Source: Hypomesus transpacificus
Lineage: Eukaryota > Chordata > Actinopteri > Osmeriformes > Osmeridae
Assembly (NCBI RefSeq): GCF_021917145.1
Contig: NC_061061.1
Location: 11,695,448-11,759,447, forward strand
Reading direction: 5' to 3'
Length of the DNA: 64,000 bases
In this document: one piece after another, positions 52,666 through 64,000 of the stretch
How positions within the stretch are numbered: position 1 is the first letter of the stretch
Layout of the letters: the number at the start of each line of letters is the position of its first letter
The notes under the pieces: model-generated
The model's database searches: none
What the model was told of the DNA's origin: nothing
Seen by the model: the letters and a program-made list of their open reading frames with translations, nothing else
Program-made: the position numbers and the translations under genes

Positions 52666-54270
52666 TCAGTGGAAGCCGACTCGCAGCGCCTTGTTCTTCA
52701 CCATGGTGAACTTGCTGACAAACACGGTGGTGGCGGCAGGCTCCACCAGGTAGCGGTAGCTCTTGCTGACGGTGGGCGGGGGCTCGGCCATGGTGACGGG
52801 GGGCTGGGCGTGGAGCGAGGCGCTGGACGGAGACAGGAACTGGGACGCCCTGCTCACGTAGTCCACCAGGCGGCGGTATTGCAGCTCCGACAGCCGCTCG
52901 CGGCCACCGTCCCCCTGATGGGAGGAGAGGCGTCACGCGGTTAAGCTGGTCCTCACTTCACCCATGACCTCTTCTTTTCTCTCCCTTCACGTCCTCAGGC
53001 CCTCACCTCCTCCTCCCCCCCCCCCCCCCCCCCCAGGGCTTCACCTGCCTCATCCTTCCAGGTCCTCACTCTCTCTCCCCCCCACTCCCTCACTTCCTTC
53101 AATTGCCTCATCCACCCAGGTCCTTCCTCCCCCACCCCCACTCACCTCAGCGTCGCTGGTGATCCTGGCCTGCTGCAGGGTGACGATGAGCTGGCCCCCC
53201 GGGCTGCAGGGTTCGTGGCCCCCCGGGCTCTGGGGCTCCTGCCGGCAGGCCACCTCAGTGACGGGGAAGGCCTGCTGCTGGGTGTCCTCACTCAGGCTCA
53301 CCACGAACAGGACCTCCCCGGTCAGCAGCAGGCAGCCCGCGTGCTCCTGGCCCGACCCGCTCACGATGACCACCTCCAGCGCCATGTGCACCTCCGGTCG
53401 CCCCAGGGACTGGAGCATCTTCCTGTTGGAAGCGCGGGCGCACACGTGTCAGTACACGCACGCGGTCGCACACAGGAAGGCATAGGCACGCCCGTGCATG
53501 CGGGTAAACACTCGACGCGTACACGCCAGCGGCCATGTGCAGGCACACACACAGAGGCACACAGCAGGCATTCATCACACACACACGTGTTCAAGGGCAG
53601 CTCACACAGGAAGACAATCTCCGCAGACAGGAGACCACACACGGTCCACCCATGCATGTACGCCATAGTGACCATGCACATCAATACCAGTGTATATATG
53701 TAATATAAGTGACTACATATGTAGTACCTTCTGCAGCATTCCTTAGCCCCCCCCCCCACACACACACGTGTGCGTGTGCCTGGCTAAGAGCTGTGACATG
53801 TTCCCCTGCTGTGTTTGTGTGTGTGGAGGGGGGGGTACATTCCTACCTCACAATCCTACCTACCCTCGTAACCTTTCTACCTATCCCCTCTGCTCCCCTT
53901 CCTACCTACCTACCTCCCTCTATTTCCTTTTCCCTCTCTCTCTAACCCTGTACCAAGCCCTGGTCTGCTCCCTCCATATGCGCCATGGAAACAGCTCTGG
54001 ATAGAATCACTGTAAAAACCGGAGAAGGTCGCTTCTCTGGGAGCTTTGGCAGAGTGCTTATAAAAAACCTTTAATGTGACATGTGTGTATGTGTGTGATA
54101 GTTGCCCTGCGCAAGGTACAGGGCAGGGGTCGTGTGTGTGTGTGCGTGCGCGCGTGTTTGCTTACCAGACGTATTTGACGTGGCTGTTGGGGGCCAAGGC
54201 TGACTTGCCTTCTACAGGGAGGTACAGCTGTTTAGGCAGCTGCCACAGTCCTGCCCCATGAAGGATACCT

Positions 54271-54321
<51 letters not shown>

Positions 54322-57300
54322 AGAACAAGGTTAGCATACCAGTCTATCGTGGGGCCCCAGGAAGCCATACACCTACGCTACACATGTATGCTCAAGTACT
54401 TCTTAACACCCCCCCCCCCCCCTCCCCACCCACACACAGAAGGCTTGTAACTACACAGAGACCCCTGTTTGGTCCCCATGGCCCACAGGATGAGACACAA
54501 ACTCGCATGTTGTGTGTGTGTGAGTGAGGGTGTATGTGTCTCAGAGGGAGGTCATCCATGTGCGTGGTGCTGCTCCTCATTCCAGGGTTCTGAGCGCTGG
54601 CCTGAGCCAGTGATGTCATGTACTTAAAGCAGGTCATAAAACACACAGCGCGCCGCTCATGATGTCACTGCTGGGCTACTTTGGACCGGGTTCTGGACCG
54701 CGTGTGGGTGTTTGCGTGTGTGATAGTCCATCTGAGTGAGTGAGTGTGGGGGGACGGAGACGGGGGGGTGAGTTCCTGGCCAACGTTGCTACCATGCAAC
54801 AACAGTCCACTTAACCTCCCAGCCCTGGCACCCCACTTAGTGGGTGTGTCTGAGTATGTGTGTGTGTGTTGGCATAAATGTGTATCTGCAAGCAATTTTG
54901 AGTGCGCGTGTGTGTGACTGCACGCAGTGCTGTGGGCCAGGTAGATTAGAGGCAGTCTTGGGGGAGTCGTAGCTCTTACATGGAGCTGTGCACCTCGTTG
55001 GCTGTTAATGTACTGGAGCGCTGACCTGTTAGCACATGGCGCCCCCGCCTCACCCAACACACACACACCCTGCCTAGCAACCCCCCCGCCCCCCACCCCC
55101 CCACCCCCTATAAAACACACAAACCACCTCAAGAGCACCAGCCCCTCAGAGTCAACAGGTTTCTCAGCAGTTCATGGTCTAGCCACACACACACACACAC
55201 TCCTGGGCCAAGACAACCGAATGCGAGATCGCCGGCAAACCAGATTGACTAATGTGTTGTTGTTGTAATGTGGTAATGCATACACGCTAGTTAGCATGGT
55301 GTTAGCGTAGCATCTCGTTTCTGGGCAACACCTCGGCCAATCAGACTCACCGTATCCCGTCTGGGAGACCAGCTCGGCCGCTCCTCCGATGGGCTTGGTG
55401 AAAACTCCCACAATGCCTTTCCCCACTCCGGAGATGACGCCGCGAGCCGTGCTGCCCGCCGAGTTGGGCGCCTCCCACGTCCGCTGGAAGTTCTGCATGG
55501 GCTGGTCCACGATGCCCGCAATGGCACCTAACACACACACCCAAACATTACAAACCACGATCCATAGAGGATGTATACAGTACAGTCTTTCCTTCTGTAT
55601 TTGTGCTGCAGTTTAAAAGTGACTTTTGCACAGTACAGTGTATACATTGCCATTTCTCCCGTGTGTGTATGTGTGTGTGTGTGTGTGTGTGTTACCCAGC
55701 AGGCTGATGCCCAGACGGGACAGGCCCTGTCTCAGCCCGTCCCCCAGGCTCTCAGGCAGCTGTCTCCTCCACTCCTCCTGCCTGGTGTAGTGCTCCTCGT
55801 CCAGGGAGAGGCGGTCCATGTTCCTGGCCAGGCTGGTGGCCAGGTTGGTGATGGATGTCAGTGTACCTGGAGCACACAGGCACACAGGCTGTTACATACA
55901 TGGATACATAGTTAACAGACAGTTTTATGATATATACAAATAAAAAGCTTTCCGACGTGTGATATGTGCCATTGACTGCGTTCTGTTGTATTCTCCAACT
56001 GGCTGATTCCTGAACTGATTGGTCGATGGATGACAGGCGTCAGTGCGTGTCACCCCTAGCGATGGGAGGCGGTACCTTTTGAGATGTGTTTGACGAAGGA
56101 GGTGGTTCCCCGGGAGACCCCGGTGACGAAGGCTCCGGGACCGCGGGTCAGGCCCTCGTACGGCAGACGGAAGAAGTCGGCCACGCCGTTCCCGATGCTG
56201 CGGACCAGACTGGCAGGACTGCCCAGGATCTCCAGAGACCCCACCACCCACCCTGGAGGACGCACACACACACACAGTATAAACCTATGAACACATATAT
56301 ATATATACACACACACACACAGGATACAAAAATATGGAAGCACACACACACACATGTGGATACACACACGTATATCCATTTGTGGACACCCACACACACA
56401 CCTGTCAGTTCCCGGCTCCACCTCATAAACAACACCCAGCCCTTCAGTCCTCTGACTGCATGAAGGCCCGTCAGCGTGGGGCCCCCCTCAGTAATCACAC
56501 ATGTTTACGACCGTGTTAACGTTCCACGGAGCGCCGTTCCGCCTACCGTGCCACATATGCTGCTGCCTGAGCGCACGCCCCCCCCCCCCCCCCCCCCCCC
56601 CCCGTATGACATCATGGCGTAATCCACGGCAAGATTTACGGCGCTTAGCTATCTCACCTCTGTCATTGGTGGGACTAGGCAATGTGGAGGGCACAGCTCA
56701 TTGGTATTTATACGCTGCGACCGGCATCGCCAAAAAATAATCTAAAGCCTGTTTCTCGCAGGCCCTCGATCGTTGGCTAGTTTTCCGTCAATTTGCGTCT
56801 GAACGATGAGTGGCGCTGGCAGCGGCGCTGGGGCGGGGCGCTGGGCGGACATTTTTACGATGGCCGTCTCGCGTTGCCGTTTGCGGGGCCGCAAAAGGGG
56901 TTTGTCGGGAGGCGATGTTTACTGGCCCTCGTCATGGCGACGCGCGCCTCTGGCGGGGCCTAATCCTTCCCAGGCTGCTTTGCGGCGACTCGGAGATGAG
57001 TCAGGTAGAAGACCCAGCGCTGCTGAAATACGAGCGGAACGCTGGGTCCTAACGAGATAGAGAGGGGGGGCACGGCCAGAACAATGATTTCTGAGGTGAG
57101 ATGATGAGGTTAAATCCTACCACATGTGTCTGTTTATGTACCGTATATGTGTATGTGTGTGTTTATGAGTTTGCGTGTGTGTGTGTGTCCGTGTCCGGGC
57201 GTCCTCACCCGCTCTGAAGAGGGCCCCCGCGGCGTAATGCATGGCGAGTGCGTGCACCAGCTGTCTGGGGGTGGTGCACAGCGAGCTCCTCTCAAACAGC

Positions 57301-57913
57301 GAGAAGGCCAGCGGGGTGTGGTCCGAGGCGATGTACAGCTTCAGGGAGGCGTGGATGCTGACCAGCAGGCTGACCGGCTGGATGGCCAGCCTCTGGAGCC
57401 GCAGGGGCCACAGCAGGGCCTGGAGGCCGTGCAGCACCGGCTCGGGGAGGACGGGGGTCCCGGGGGAAGCGGGCGGCGGGGGCGGGGCGGCGGCCAGGGC
57501 GGAGTTAGGGATGTAGGTGTGGAACAGAGTCTTGATGTAGTAGACGAAGGTGTCCTCCAGGTAGACGCGAGCCGGCTGCAGCTGGAAGGTCACCTGAGGT
57601 CAAACACACAGATGAGTCAGTATGCGAGAGGGGCGTTTGATTTGACTCACGCTCCTTAGTACACTTCAAAGACGATATATTAGGGTGAGTTTTTAATTAT
57701 TTCCTGTCAATGGTCATTTTGATGGATTCCTGTTGCAGGCTACTGTCCCAATTGGACCCTGTCATTGGGTTTGGGGGAAGGTGTCTCCAATGTGTGTCCT
57801 GTGTTGTGTAACGTTGTCGGCATTCGGCGGTGCTGTTCTGTGCCTGTGTATGTGTGTCTGACCACTTTCCTTTTTAAGGATAAATAAAGTTGAAGGACTG
57901 ACTGACCAGTTCC

Positions 57914-57952
<39 letters not shown>

Positions 57953-60900
57953 TCTAAGTGAGTGTAGGCAGACAGGAAGCTGACCTGGTCCAGCGTGCGT
58001 CCGTCCGGCCCCAGGGTCAGGCCCAGCGTCAGGAAGCAGCTGCTCACGTATTCCTCCAGTGCCGCCGTGGACACGGTGGGGTTGGCCTCGCTGCTCCACG
58101 CCACCGGCTGTGCCCGCTCCTCCTGGCACAGCAGCACGGGGAAGTGGAAGCTGGCGCGGTTGTACAGCTGGTTGTCCACCTGGGATTAGAGGTGGGGGAT
58201 GGAGATTGGGATTACATTGGAAAAGGAGATTGTTGTTTGTGTGGGAAGGTAGGTCCACACACACACACACACACCTGCAGGCTGGCACAGTAGACCTCCA
58301 CCTGGCATGCCTCGGCGGCGCCTCCGCAGCCCCCCAGCCCCAGCCCCGTGGGGTCCAGCTCAGACTGGGCCGGGGCCACGTTCACCAGCAGCCTGGACAG
58401 GGTCAGACGCAGGAGCTCCACGGAACCCTGCGGGCTGGTGATGTCGTCGTTCAGCGCCACGCTGGCCTCGCTCAGCAGCACCCGCAAGGCTAGCTTCTGA
58501 TTGGATGTCCTGGATCAGCGAGAATGAATTGAGAATCCATTTCCATGCGATGGAAGTGAATGTGAGATCAGACACAAACATAAGTCAGTTCGTTGATTTT
58601 GGCATCTACCTGTTGTGTTGGCTGATGACCGAGTCGACGCTGCCCTCTGGGGCCAGGGTGAGGATGGTGGTGCCACTCTGCTGGACCACATGGATGTAGA
58701 GACAGCCAAACCCTGAGAGGAACACCACCTGAACAGCACACACCAGCATCACACCCAACACCACACACACACAACCTCACATCAACCTCAACACTACCTG
58801 AACACCACACACACACAACCTCACATCAACCTCAACACTACACATATACACCACAGACAACCTACTGATAACCAGATATATCTTGTATAAATGTACACAA
58901 GCAAACGACACAGTGCATCTAGTAACCACACAGCTTCACCTTACAAATCCGATGCGTTGGATTGAGTACATAGTCAGAACATGCCACAGATGGACTGAGT
59001 AACTTGACCTGTCGGGTCCTGTTGAGGTCAGGCGCATGTAATGAGTCTGTGTTTGTGTGTGACCTGTGACCAGGCAAAGCATGGCCACTTTGTTTGGGTT
59101 CCGTCTACCACGAGGATCAGCTGAATGGTGTAGCGTGAACTCAGGTGGTAGAATACGCGTGTGTCTGTGTACGTAGAGGGTTAACCTGAGTAGTCACAAT
59201 AACCCAGACGCTCACCCTAACCTGGGTCAAGGGGTCAGGGGTCAGGCTGGGACCCTCTGGTAACCAGAGCCAGATGCAGCTCTCTCAACCCACAGCCCGA
59301 CACACTACCTAAACACACACGCACACACACACCACCTCAACCACACCATGTCAGACATATGTCTGACCTCGAGTAGTAGACATAACTTGAAACACACACT
59401 GCTACCAGCTTGACCCAGTGAGCCCTGACTAGGGTCAGAGACAGAGAGAGAGAGCTGTCACTCAGAGACACCTTCCCTGCTGCCTCTAGGACTGGTCTGG
59501 GGTCAGTATCCCCTCCAGGATTATAACCCGAGCCCTGAAAGACAGGGGTCTTCTCACTGCTGTCTAGTGGCAGAGGGAGGGTAGTGTGTGTGTGTGTGTG
59601 TGTGTACCTGCGTCCCAGGGCTGTTGATGTCCAGGGGGTCGGTCCAGTCCGTGTGTGCTTGCGTGGTGGTGCGCAGCAGCAGCGGCGGAAGGGCTTCTCG
59701 GACGCGACAGTCGGGGAAGCAGGCAGCCGGCTGGTAGAGCTCGTGGTGCACGGAGCAGCCGGCCGGCAGGGCCCTGCAGAACAGCTCTGTCCTGGGGGGC
59801 TCTGGGGGCAGGGAGGGGGGGTGGGGGTGCATGACAGGGGGAGAGAAGAGGACGGGCAGAATAGGGTTAAAGTAGAGGTCCTTGAGTTCACTTCTAGAAA
59901 GATGTACTGTGTGTGTGTGTGTGTGTGGCGTTACCTCTGAGGCTTTCCTTCAGCAGCAGGGGGATGGGACACGTATTGTGGATGATCATACGAGGACACG
60001 GGTCTTCGCTCAGGGTCAGGTAGGTCACACCCTGGTGCTCCTGGTGGGTCAGCACCAATGCCCTGGAACCACACACACGTATGTACAAATGGCAAATAGC
60101 AAGCACGAGACACACACTAACACACACACACAAACATACTCACAGAGGCATGTCCCAGGGCCTTATTGAAGCCAGGCCTGGGGACAATCTGTAAGAACAC
60201 AGCTGGCCAGTAAAGTAACTAAACACAAGCTTGTATCTATGAAAAAAGGCCCCGAGTCGTAAAATCAGTTGAGCACTCATGGGCCCAATTATGAGAAGCC
60301 TCGCTCTCTGTGTTTTCTGAACTGGGAAAGCTGTCCAAACAGTCATCTGTGTGGAACTGGGCCTGGGCCACCCCAGAACAGAGGGAGCGAGGGATGAGAG
60401 GAGAGACAGAGGGAGAGGATGAGAGAAAAAGAAAAAGAAAACAGCGAGAGACAGTGGAAATGTTGAGGGCCTTTCTCCTGGCTTGAGTGCCAGCGGTTAA
60501 CAGGCTGTGTCCAGCAGAGCCTCTATTTCCTGCCCCGGGAGCAACAGTCCGGAGGACTTCACCCACCTGGTGGCCAGGCCAGCGCTTGCGCACGCGTCCT
60601 CAGGGACCGGGACACTCTGCCTGGGGAAGTCGGCTCGTATAGGGGCGGGGAGGCTCCAGGCTCCAGGCTCGTCCTTGGGCACGCAGCTGAACAGGATGTG
60701 CCTGAGGGGGAGAGGGGAGTCTAGCTCCCCCTGGTGGCTGGGGCGGAGCAGGTCCCAGCAGGGCACGGAGCAGGGGCTGGGCCGTGCCCCCTTCTCACCC
60801 GGGGCCAGGGTGAACACTTCCGTCTCTGGGAGATCACAGGCCTGGAGGACAGGGGGTAGAGAACAAGAAGAAAACTAAACATCAGAGAAAGGAAGACAGA

Positions 60901-62720
60901 GACGAGAACATCGGAGAAGAAGAGCTAAGCGTGGGGGGGGGAAACGGAGGAGAAAACAATGGAAGAAAAAAGGAAGAGAAGAGCGGAGCGGAGCAGGACA
61001 GAGCGGAGCAGGACAGAGAGGAGCAGGACAGAGAGGAGCAGAACAGAGAGGAGCAGAACAGAGAGGAGCAGAACAGAGAGGAGCAGGACAGAGCGGAGCA
61101 GAACAGAGAGGAGCAGGACAGAGCGGAGCAGAACAGAGCGGAGCAGAACAGAGAGGAGCAGGACAGAGCGGAGCAGAACAGAGCGGAGCAGAACAGAGCG
61201 GAGCAGAACAGAGAGGAGCAGGACAGAGCGGAGCAGGACAGAGCGGAGCAGGACAGAGAGGAGCAGGACAGAGCGGAGCAGAACAGAGAGGAGCAGGACA
61301 GAGCGGAGCAGGACAGAGAGGAGCAGAACAGAGAAGAGAAGGACAGAGAAGGGAACCAAACCAGGCAGACTGGAGAAGGTCACCACAGAGCGCTGTTAGT
61401 TTAGTTTGCGCTCTTGTCTTTCTCCCTCCGAGCTCTGGGCTAAATTGGTAGCAGGGAGCCCACGCTGGGCTGTATAGTGGGCGCTGCTGGTAGGGTTAGA
61501 CACTAAGCATGATGAACGCCCCGACTAGAAAGGAATTCCTGGCGTCGTCTGTGGTTTGTGTTATTGTTGAGCCCCATCGCAGTCTTTTAGTTTTCACCCA
61601 GATCTTTGCAGATAATTACTGGCAAACCTTGGTGAGGGGGGGTCTGAGGGGCTCGTTAAATGACATCAGCACCCCGCTCTTTGGGGACGCCGGGCGCATG
61701 AAAGGAGGGAAACCTGCTTCCAATTCTGCCTGTTTGTCTAATGTCCCTGTGAAGTGTGTGTGCGAAGTGTCTCTTTGTGTGAAGTGTGTGTGTCTGTGTG
61801 TGTGTGTGTATGAGTGTGTGTGGCCACATGGTGGGAATCGCCGAGTAGGGGCGTAGGGAGTAACACGATCTGATGGAAAACGGCTCATTGTTCTATCTCT
61901 CGTTCTCTCGCCATCTCTCTCTCTCTCTCTCTCAACCCCATCGTCTCTCTCTCTCTTTCTACCCCATCCTCTCTCTCTCTTTCTCTCCCAGTCTCTCTCT
62001 ACCCCATCCTCTCTTTACATCTCTCTCTCAACATCGCCCTCTCTCCCTCACCTGGTCGTCTCCTCCCACAGGAGAGTGAGACAGCAGGGGTCTGTAGTGG
62101 ACGGCATAGGGGGTGTTGTTGACCAGGACGGTCCTGTCCTCGATCTGCAGGATCTGGACCCCATGTCTGACCACCGAGGAGACGCAGAACTGACACACCT
62201 GCACACACACACACACACACCAGGCCAGTCGGCTATGAAAGGTGATCCCAAACATATCTCTATTTAGGATCATTAAACTCCCTCCATCTATATATATATC
62301 TATATCTATCATATGCTGATGACAACCAGACCCCCCCCACTGACCTTCTGCCCCCCGGCCGCGCCCCCCAGGGGGACATCAGCGTCCACGTAGCCCTCCT
62401 CATCCAGGGGGAGCACCTCCAGGGTGGGGCCCTCTTTCCAGCGGGGGGACGTGAGGTCGTGGACCAGCTTCAGGGCCGTCGACTTGTGGACCGTGTTGGT
62501 CTGGGCCCAGTAGATCCCGATCTGGAAGGCCTCCTGACACACACACACAGGGGGGGGGGGGGGGGGGGGGGGGGTCCAGGGGTCACAACCCAGAGAGGTG
62601 AAGGGGTTCAGAATGGGGGCTGTCTCTCTACATGTTAACCTCAGGTTAGCCTGCTTCAATGCTGGTCCATCAGCCCTCCTCCCCACTGATCACGATGTTG
62701 CAGCAGCCTCTCACGATGTT

Positions 62721-62775
<55 letters not shown>

Positions 62776-63086
62776 TGTGTGAATGTGTCTTAGGGAGGCT
62801 CTATATCCTTGTGTGTGTGCGTTTTCTTAGTACAACCCCTTTCCTCGTCCACACCGGAGGGGGGGCGACCCTCACCTTGAAGTTGGGGGGCACTATGACC
62901 CTGCCGGCAGGGATCTGCAGGATGATGGTCTCCCCCTCGAACAGCCACAGGTCCCATAGGGAGTGGTTGGCCAGCAGGGCCCAGGGGAGGAGCTCCACCA
63001 GCAGGGTGTTCAACCCCCGCCGCCAGGCTGACAGCTTCACCTGCATGGGGCTGTCCCACTGGGCCACCGCCTCCCCAGCACCAGAC
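52666..63086 (-). CDS. vps13b: Vacuolar protein sorting 13B (3' part: 16 exons, about 1077 C-terminal aa)
   Basis: A bridge-like lipid transfer protein of the Golgi/endosome (mutated in Cohen syndrome). Only the C-terminal quarter is in the window; human is about 4000 aa. Exons in transcript order: 63086-62876, 62533-62345, 62198-62052, 60841-60567, 60062-59935, 59801-59608, 58728-58610, 58509-58275, 58179-57985, 57593-57209, 56252-56076, 55866-55696, 55527-55351, 54268-54166, 53422-53146, 52914-52666; all in phase, the first entering with one base of a split codon. The upstream exons belong to the VAB/SHR-binding region. The downstream exons form the conserved VPS13 C-terminal region, with GWVVGSLEILGSPASLVRSI, KGIVGVFTKPIGGAAELVSQ and the end SKFTMVKNKALRVGFH, nearly as in human. 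The region from 57593 has a Pro/Ala-rich insert (AAAPPPPPASP). The sequence runs off the right end. Confidence 0.95.
53011..53036 (+). repeat. Poly-C-rich run (vps13b intron)
   Basis: A C homopolymer of about 20 within the last vps13b intron. Confidence 0.7.
54269..55350 (-). other. vps13b intron with (CA)n, no gene seen
   Basis: The intron begins with a (CA)n tract at about 54275-54319 and holds poly-C runs near 54407-54422 and 55080-55110. No exon or RNA gene is supported. Confidence 0.6.
56578..56603 (+). repeat. Poly-C run, 26 bases
   Basis: A C homopolymer in a vps13b intron, just upstream of a CpG-rich patch. Confidence 0.85.
56760..57060. other. CpG-rich patch inside a vps13b intron
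   Basis: About 300 bp in the intron between exons 57593-57209 and 56252-56076 are dense in CG and GGCGC words, unlike the surrounding AT- and CA-rich intron. Two overlapping open frames of about 80 codons run through it, in different frames and without known motifs. It could be an internal CpG island or promoter, or a repeat; I do not call it a gene. Confidence 0.45.
57920..57949 (+). repeat. Poly-C run, 30 bases
   Basis: A C homopolymer just downstream (in transcript sense) of the vps13b exon at 58179-57985. Confidence 0.85.
58729..59607 (-). other. vps13b intron, no gene seen
   Basis: Contains a short tandem duplication of ACACCACACACACACAACCT near 58750-58820 and a (TG)n tract at the exon edge (59583-59604). 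No gene is supported. Confidence 0.6.
60961..61370 (+). repeat. 15-bp purine-rich minisatellite, no T for 410 nt
   Basis: About 23 tandem copies of GAGCAGGACAGAGCG / GAGCAGAACAGAGAG lie from about 60985 to 61338, inside a longer stretch with no T on the plus strand. It is in the vps13b intron between the exons at 62198-62052 and 60841-60567. The unit is divisible by three, which creates long Arg/Ser/Glu frames on the plus strand and Leu/Val/Ser frames on the minus strand; these are not genes. Confidence 0.92.
61371..62051 (-). other. Rest of the same vps13b intron, no gene seen
   Basis: Contains a (GT)n tract at about 61745-61820 and a (TC)n tract at about 61913-62035 near the donor of the exon at 62198-62052. 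Confidence 0.6.
62549..62574 (+). repeat. Poly-G run at a vps13b intron edge
   Basis: A G homopolymer of about 25 bases lies about 15 bp beyond the exon start at 62533. On the minus strand it is a C run upstream of that acceptor. Confidence 0.8.
62718..62771 (+). repeat. (CT)n microsatellite
   Basis: About 54 bp of CT dinucleotide in a vps13b intron. Confidence 0.9.
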
Positions 63087-63552
63087 CTGGGGGGAGGGGA
63101 GAGGGGGGGAGGGGGAGAGAAAGACGAAGGGACGGAAGGATGGAGTGCTCTTAGACACCTTTGCGTGTGGCACGGGGAGAGCAAACCATGGAACCCACAA
63201 ACACACACAGGAACCATCATGTATTCTCACATAAACAGGTATACAGGAAGAGTAGCACTGTGGCAGAAAGAAACAAACGCAATCCACATGGTGACACCAC
63301 ACCGGATGTCGCGCACGTCACACATGCCAACGAACACATGGGTGGACACAAACAACTTGTGCAGATACAAACACACGCGCACACTGGAATGGCATCTGGG
63401 GGTATATATACACACAGACACACACACACACAGTCCTCTAGCGTCCTTGAGATGAAGAGAGGAGAGGGCGAGGGGGCGGAGTTCGAAGACTACAGGTCAG
63501 AGGTCACGACAGCATCAAAGAAAGCGCCCATGTGTGCCTCAACTTGCTCACG

Positions 63553-63584
<32 letters not shown>

Positions 63585-64000
63585 CACTCAGCAGCAGCAG
63601 CTCCTGTCATAGCTGCCAAAGTAGCGGGTTCCAGTAAAGTGTGAATTCTGACAGCAGCCCATCGTTCCAACACCACCCCCCTCTCACCCCTCCACACGAG
63701 CGCGTCCCCGGACCCACTACAACATGTTTGTTTAACGACCGCTGAGGTGTTTCTGCCCTATTACGGGGGCCGACGGAGGAAGAAAAACACACATTTACCA
63801 CGTCAACTTCCTGTGCCCCCCGGACCCACCGCTCTCACCCCGGCCGCCAAGCAGCGGTGGTTAGCACTGGAGAGACTCTGTCAAAACAACACACTGTGGA
63901 AACCTTATCGGCACCGAGTGAAAATAAACTCATTAAAACTGTGATTTTCGCTGCAGTCCAAGTTCCGACCGTGTCTACAGATAGGCATCGGTGCTCACGG
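63087..64000 (-). other. vps13b intron running off the window, no exon recognised
   Basis: Upstream of the exon at 63086-62876 I see CA tracts (about 63552-63590) and no frame that matches VPS13B with usable splice sites. The next exon probably lies beyond the right edge. Confidence 0.5.

Noticed and set aside
56806-57060. Possible small gene of about 84 codons starting MSGAGSGAG
   Set aside because: Two overlapping frames of similar length run through the same CpG-rich DNA, with no motif or splice support.
60925-61404. Open frames of 146-157 codons on both strands
   Set aside because: They are translations of the 15-bp minisatellite and share no domain with any protein.
63607-63801. 64-codon minus-strand frame near the right edge as a further vps13b exon
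   Set aside because: It does not resemble VPS13B and lacks suitable splice sites in phase.

Overview
The window is vertebrate nuclear DNA, almost certainly from a ray-finned (teleost) fish. Six multi-exon protein genes can be read exon by exon with GT/AG junctions that keep phase. Each matches a vertebrate gene as I recall the human proteins. The DNA between exons is full of dinucleotide repeats, minisatellites and MITE-like elements, plus one Tc1 transposon, as in many teleosts. I cannot name the species.

Layout: pabpc1 (+, CDS 978-6067), rnf19a (+, 12243-21549), spag1 (-, 35697-25198), fbxo43 (+, 37196-39735), rgs22 (+, 40481-51791) and the 3' part of vps13b (-, 63086-52666, running off the right end). 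Order and orientation equal the human chromosome 8q22 block read in reverse. ANKRD46, SNX31, POLR2K and COX6C, which lie inside that block in human, are not seen here. Head-to-head spag1/fbxo43 share a promoter interval; rnf19a/spag1 and rgs22/vps13b meet tail to tail with short 3' gaps.

The genes do not form one pathway. pabpc1 is the cytoplasmic poly(A)-binding protein. rnf19a is a membrane-anchored RBR ubiquitin ligase. spag1 is a TPR co-chaperone for axonemal dynein assembly. fbxo43 (Emi2) inhibits the APC/C in meiosis. rgs22 is a testis-type RGS protein. vps13b is a bridge-like lipid-transfer protein. spag1 carries a textbook RFX X-box upstream and rgs22 a weaker one, which fits ciliary and testis expression.

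Mobile and repeat DNA: a 1661-bp Tc1 element with 221-bp inverted repeats and an intact 345-residue transposase frame lies antisense in the rgs22 intron between exons 19 and 20. Small inverted-repeat elements lie in the pabpc1 3' UTR intron, in rgs22 introns and elsewhere. Minisatellites with units of 44, 13, 34, 21, 38 and 15 bp occupy introns of rnf19a, spag1 and vps13b and the rnf19a 3' UTR. Several have units divisible by three and so create long false reading frames.

I found no credible new multi-gene system. The points most worth checking are the out-of-frame start and apparent 2-bp duplication in spag1, upstream ORFs in rnf19a, the X-box in the shared promoter, the intact Tc1 element, a 410-nt T-free repeat tract in a vps13b intron, and homopolymer C runs serving as splice-acceptor tracts.
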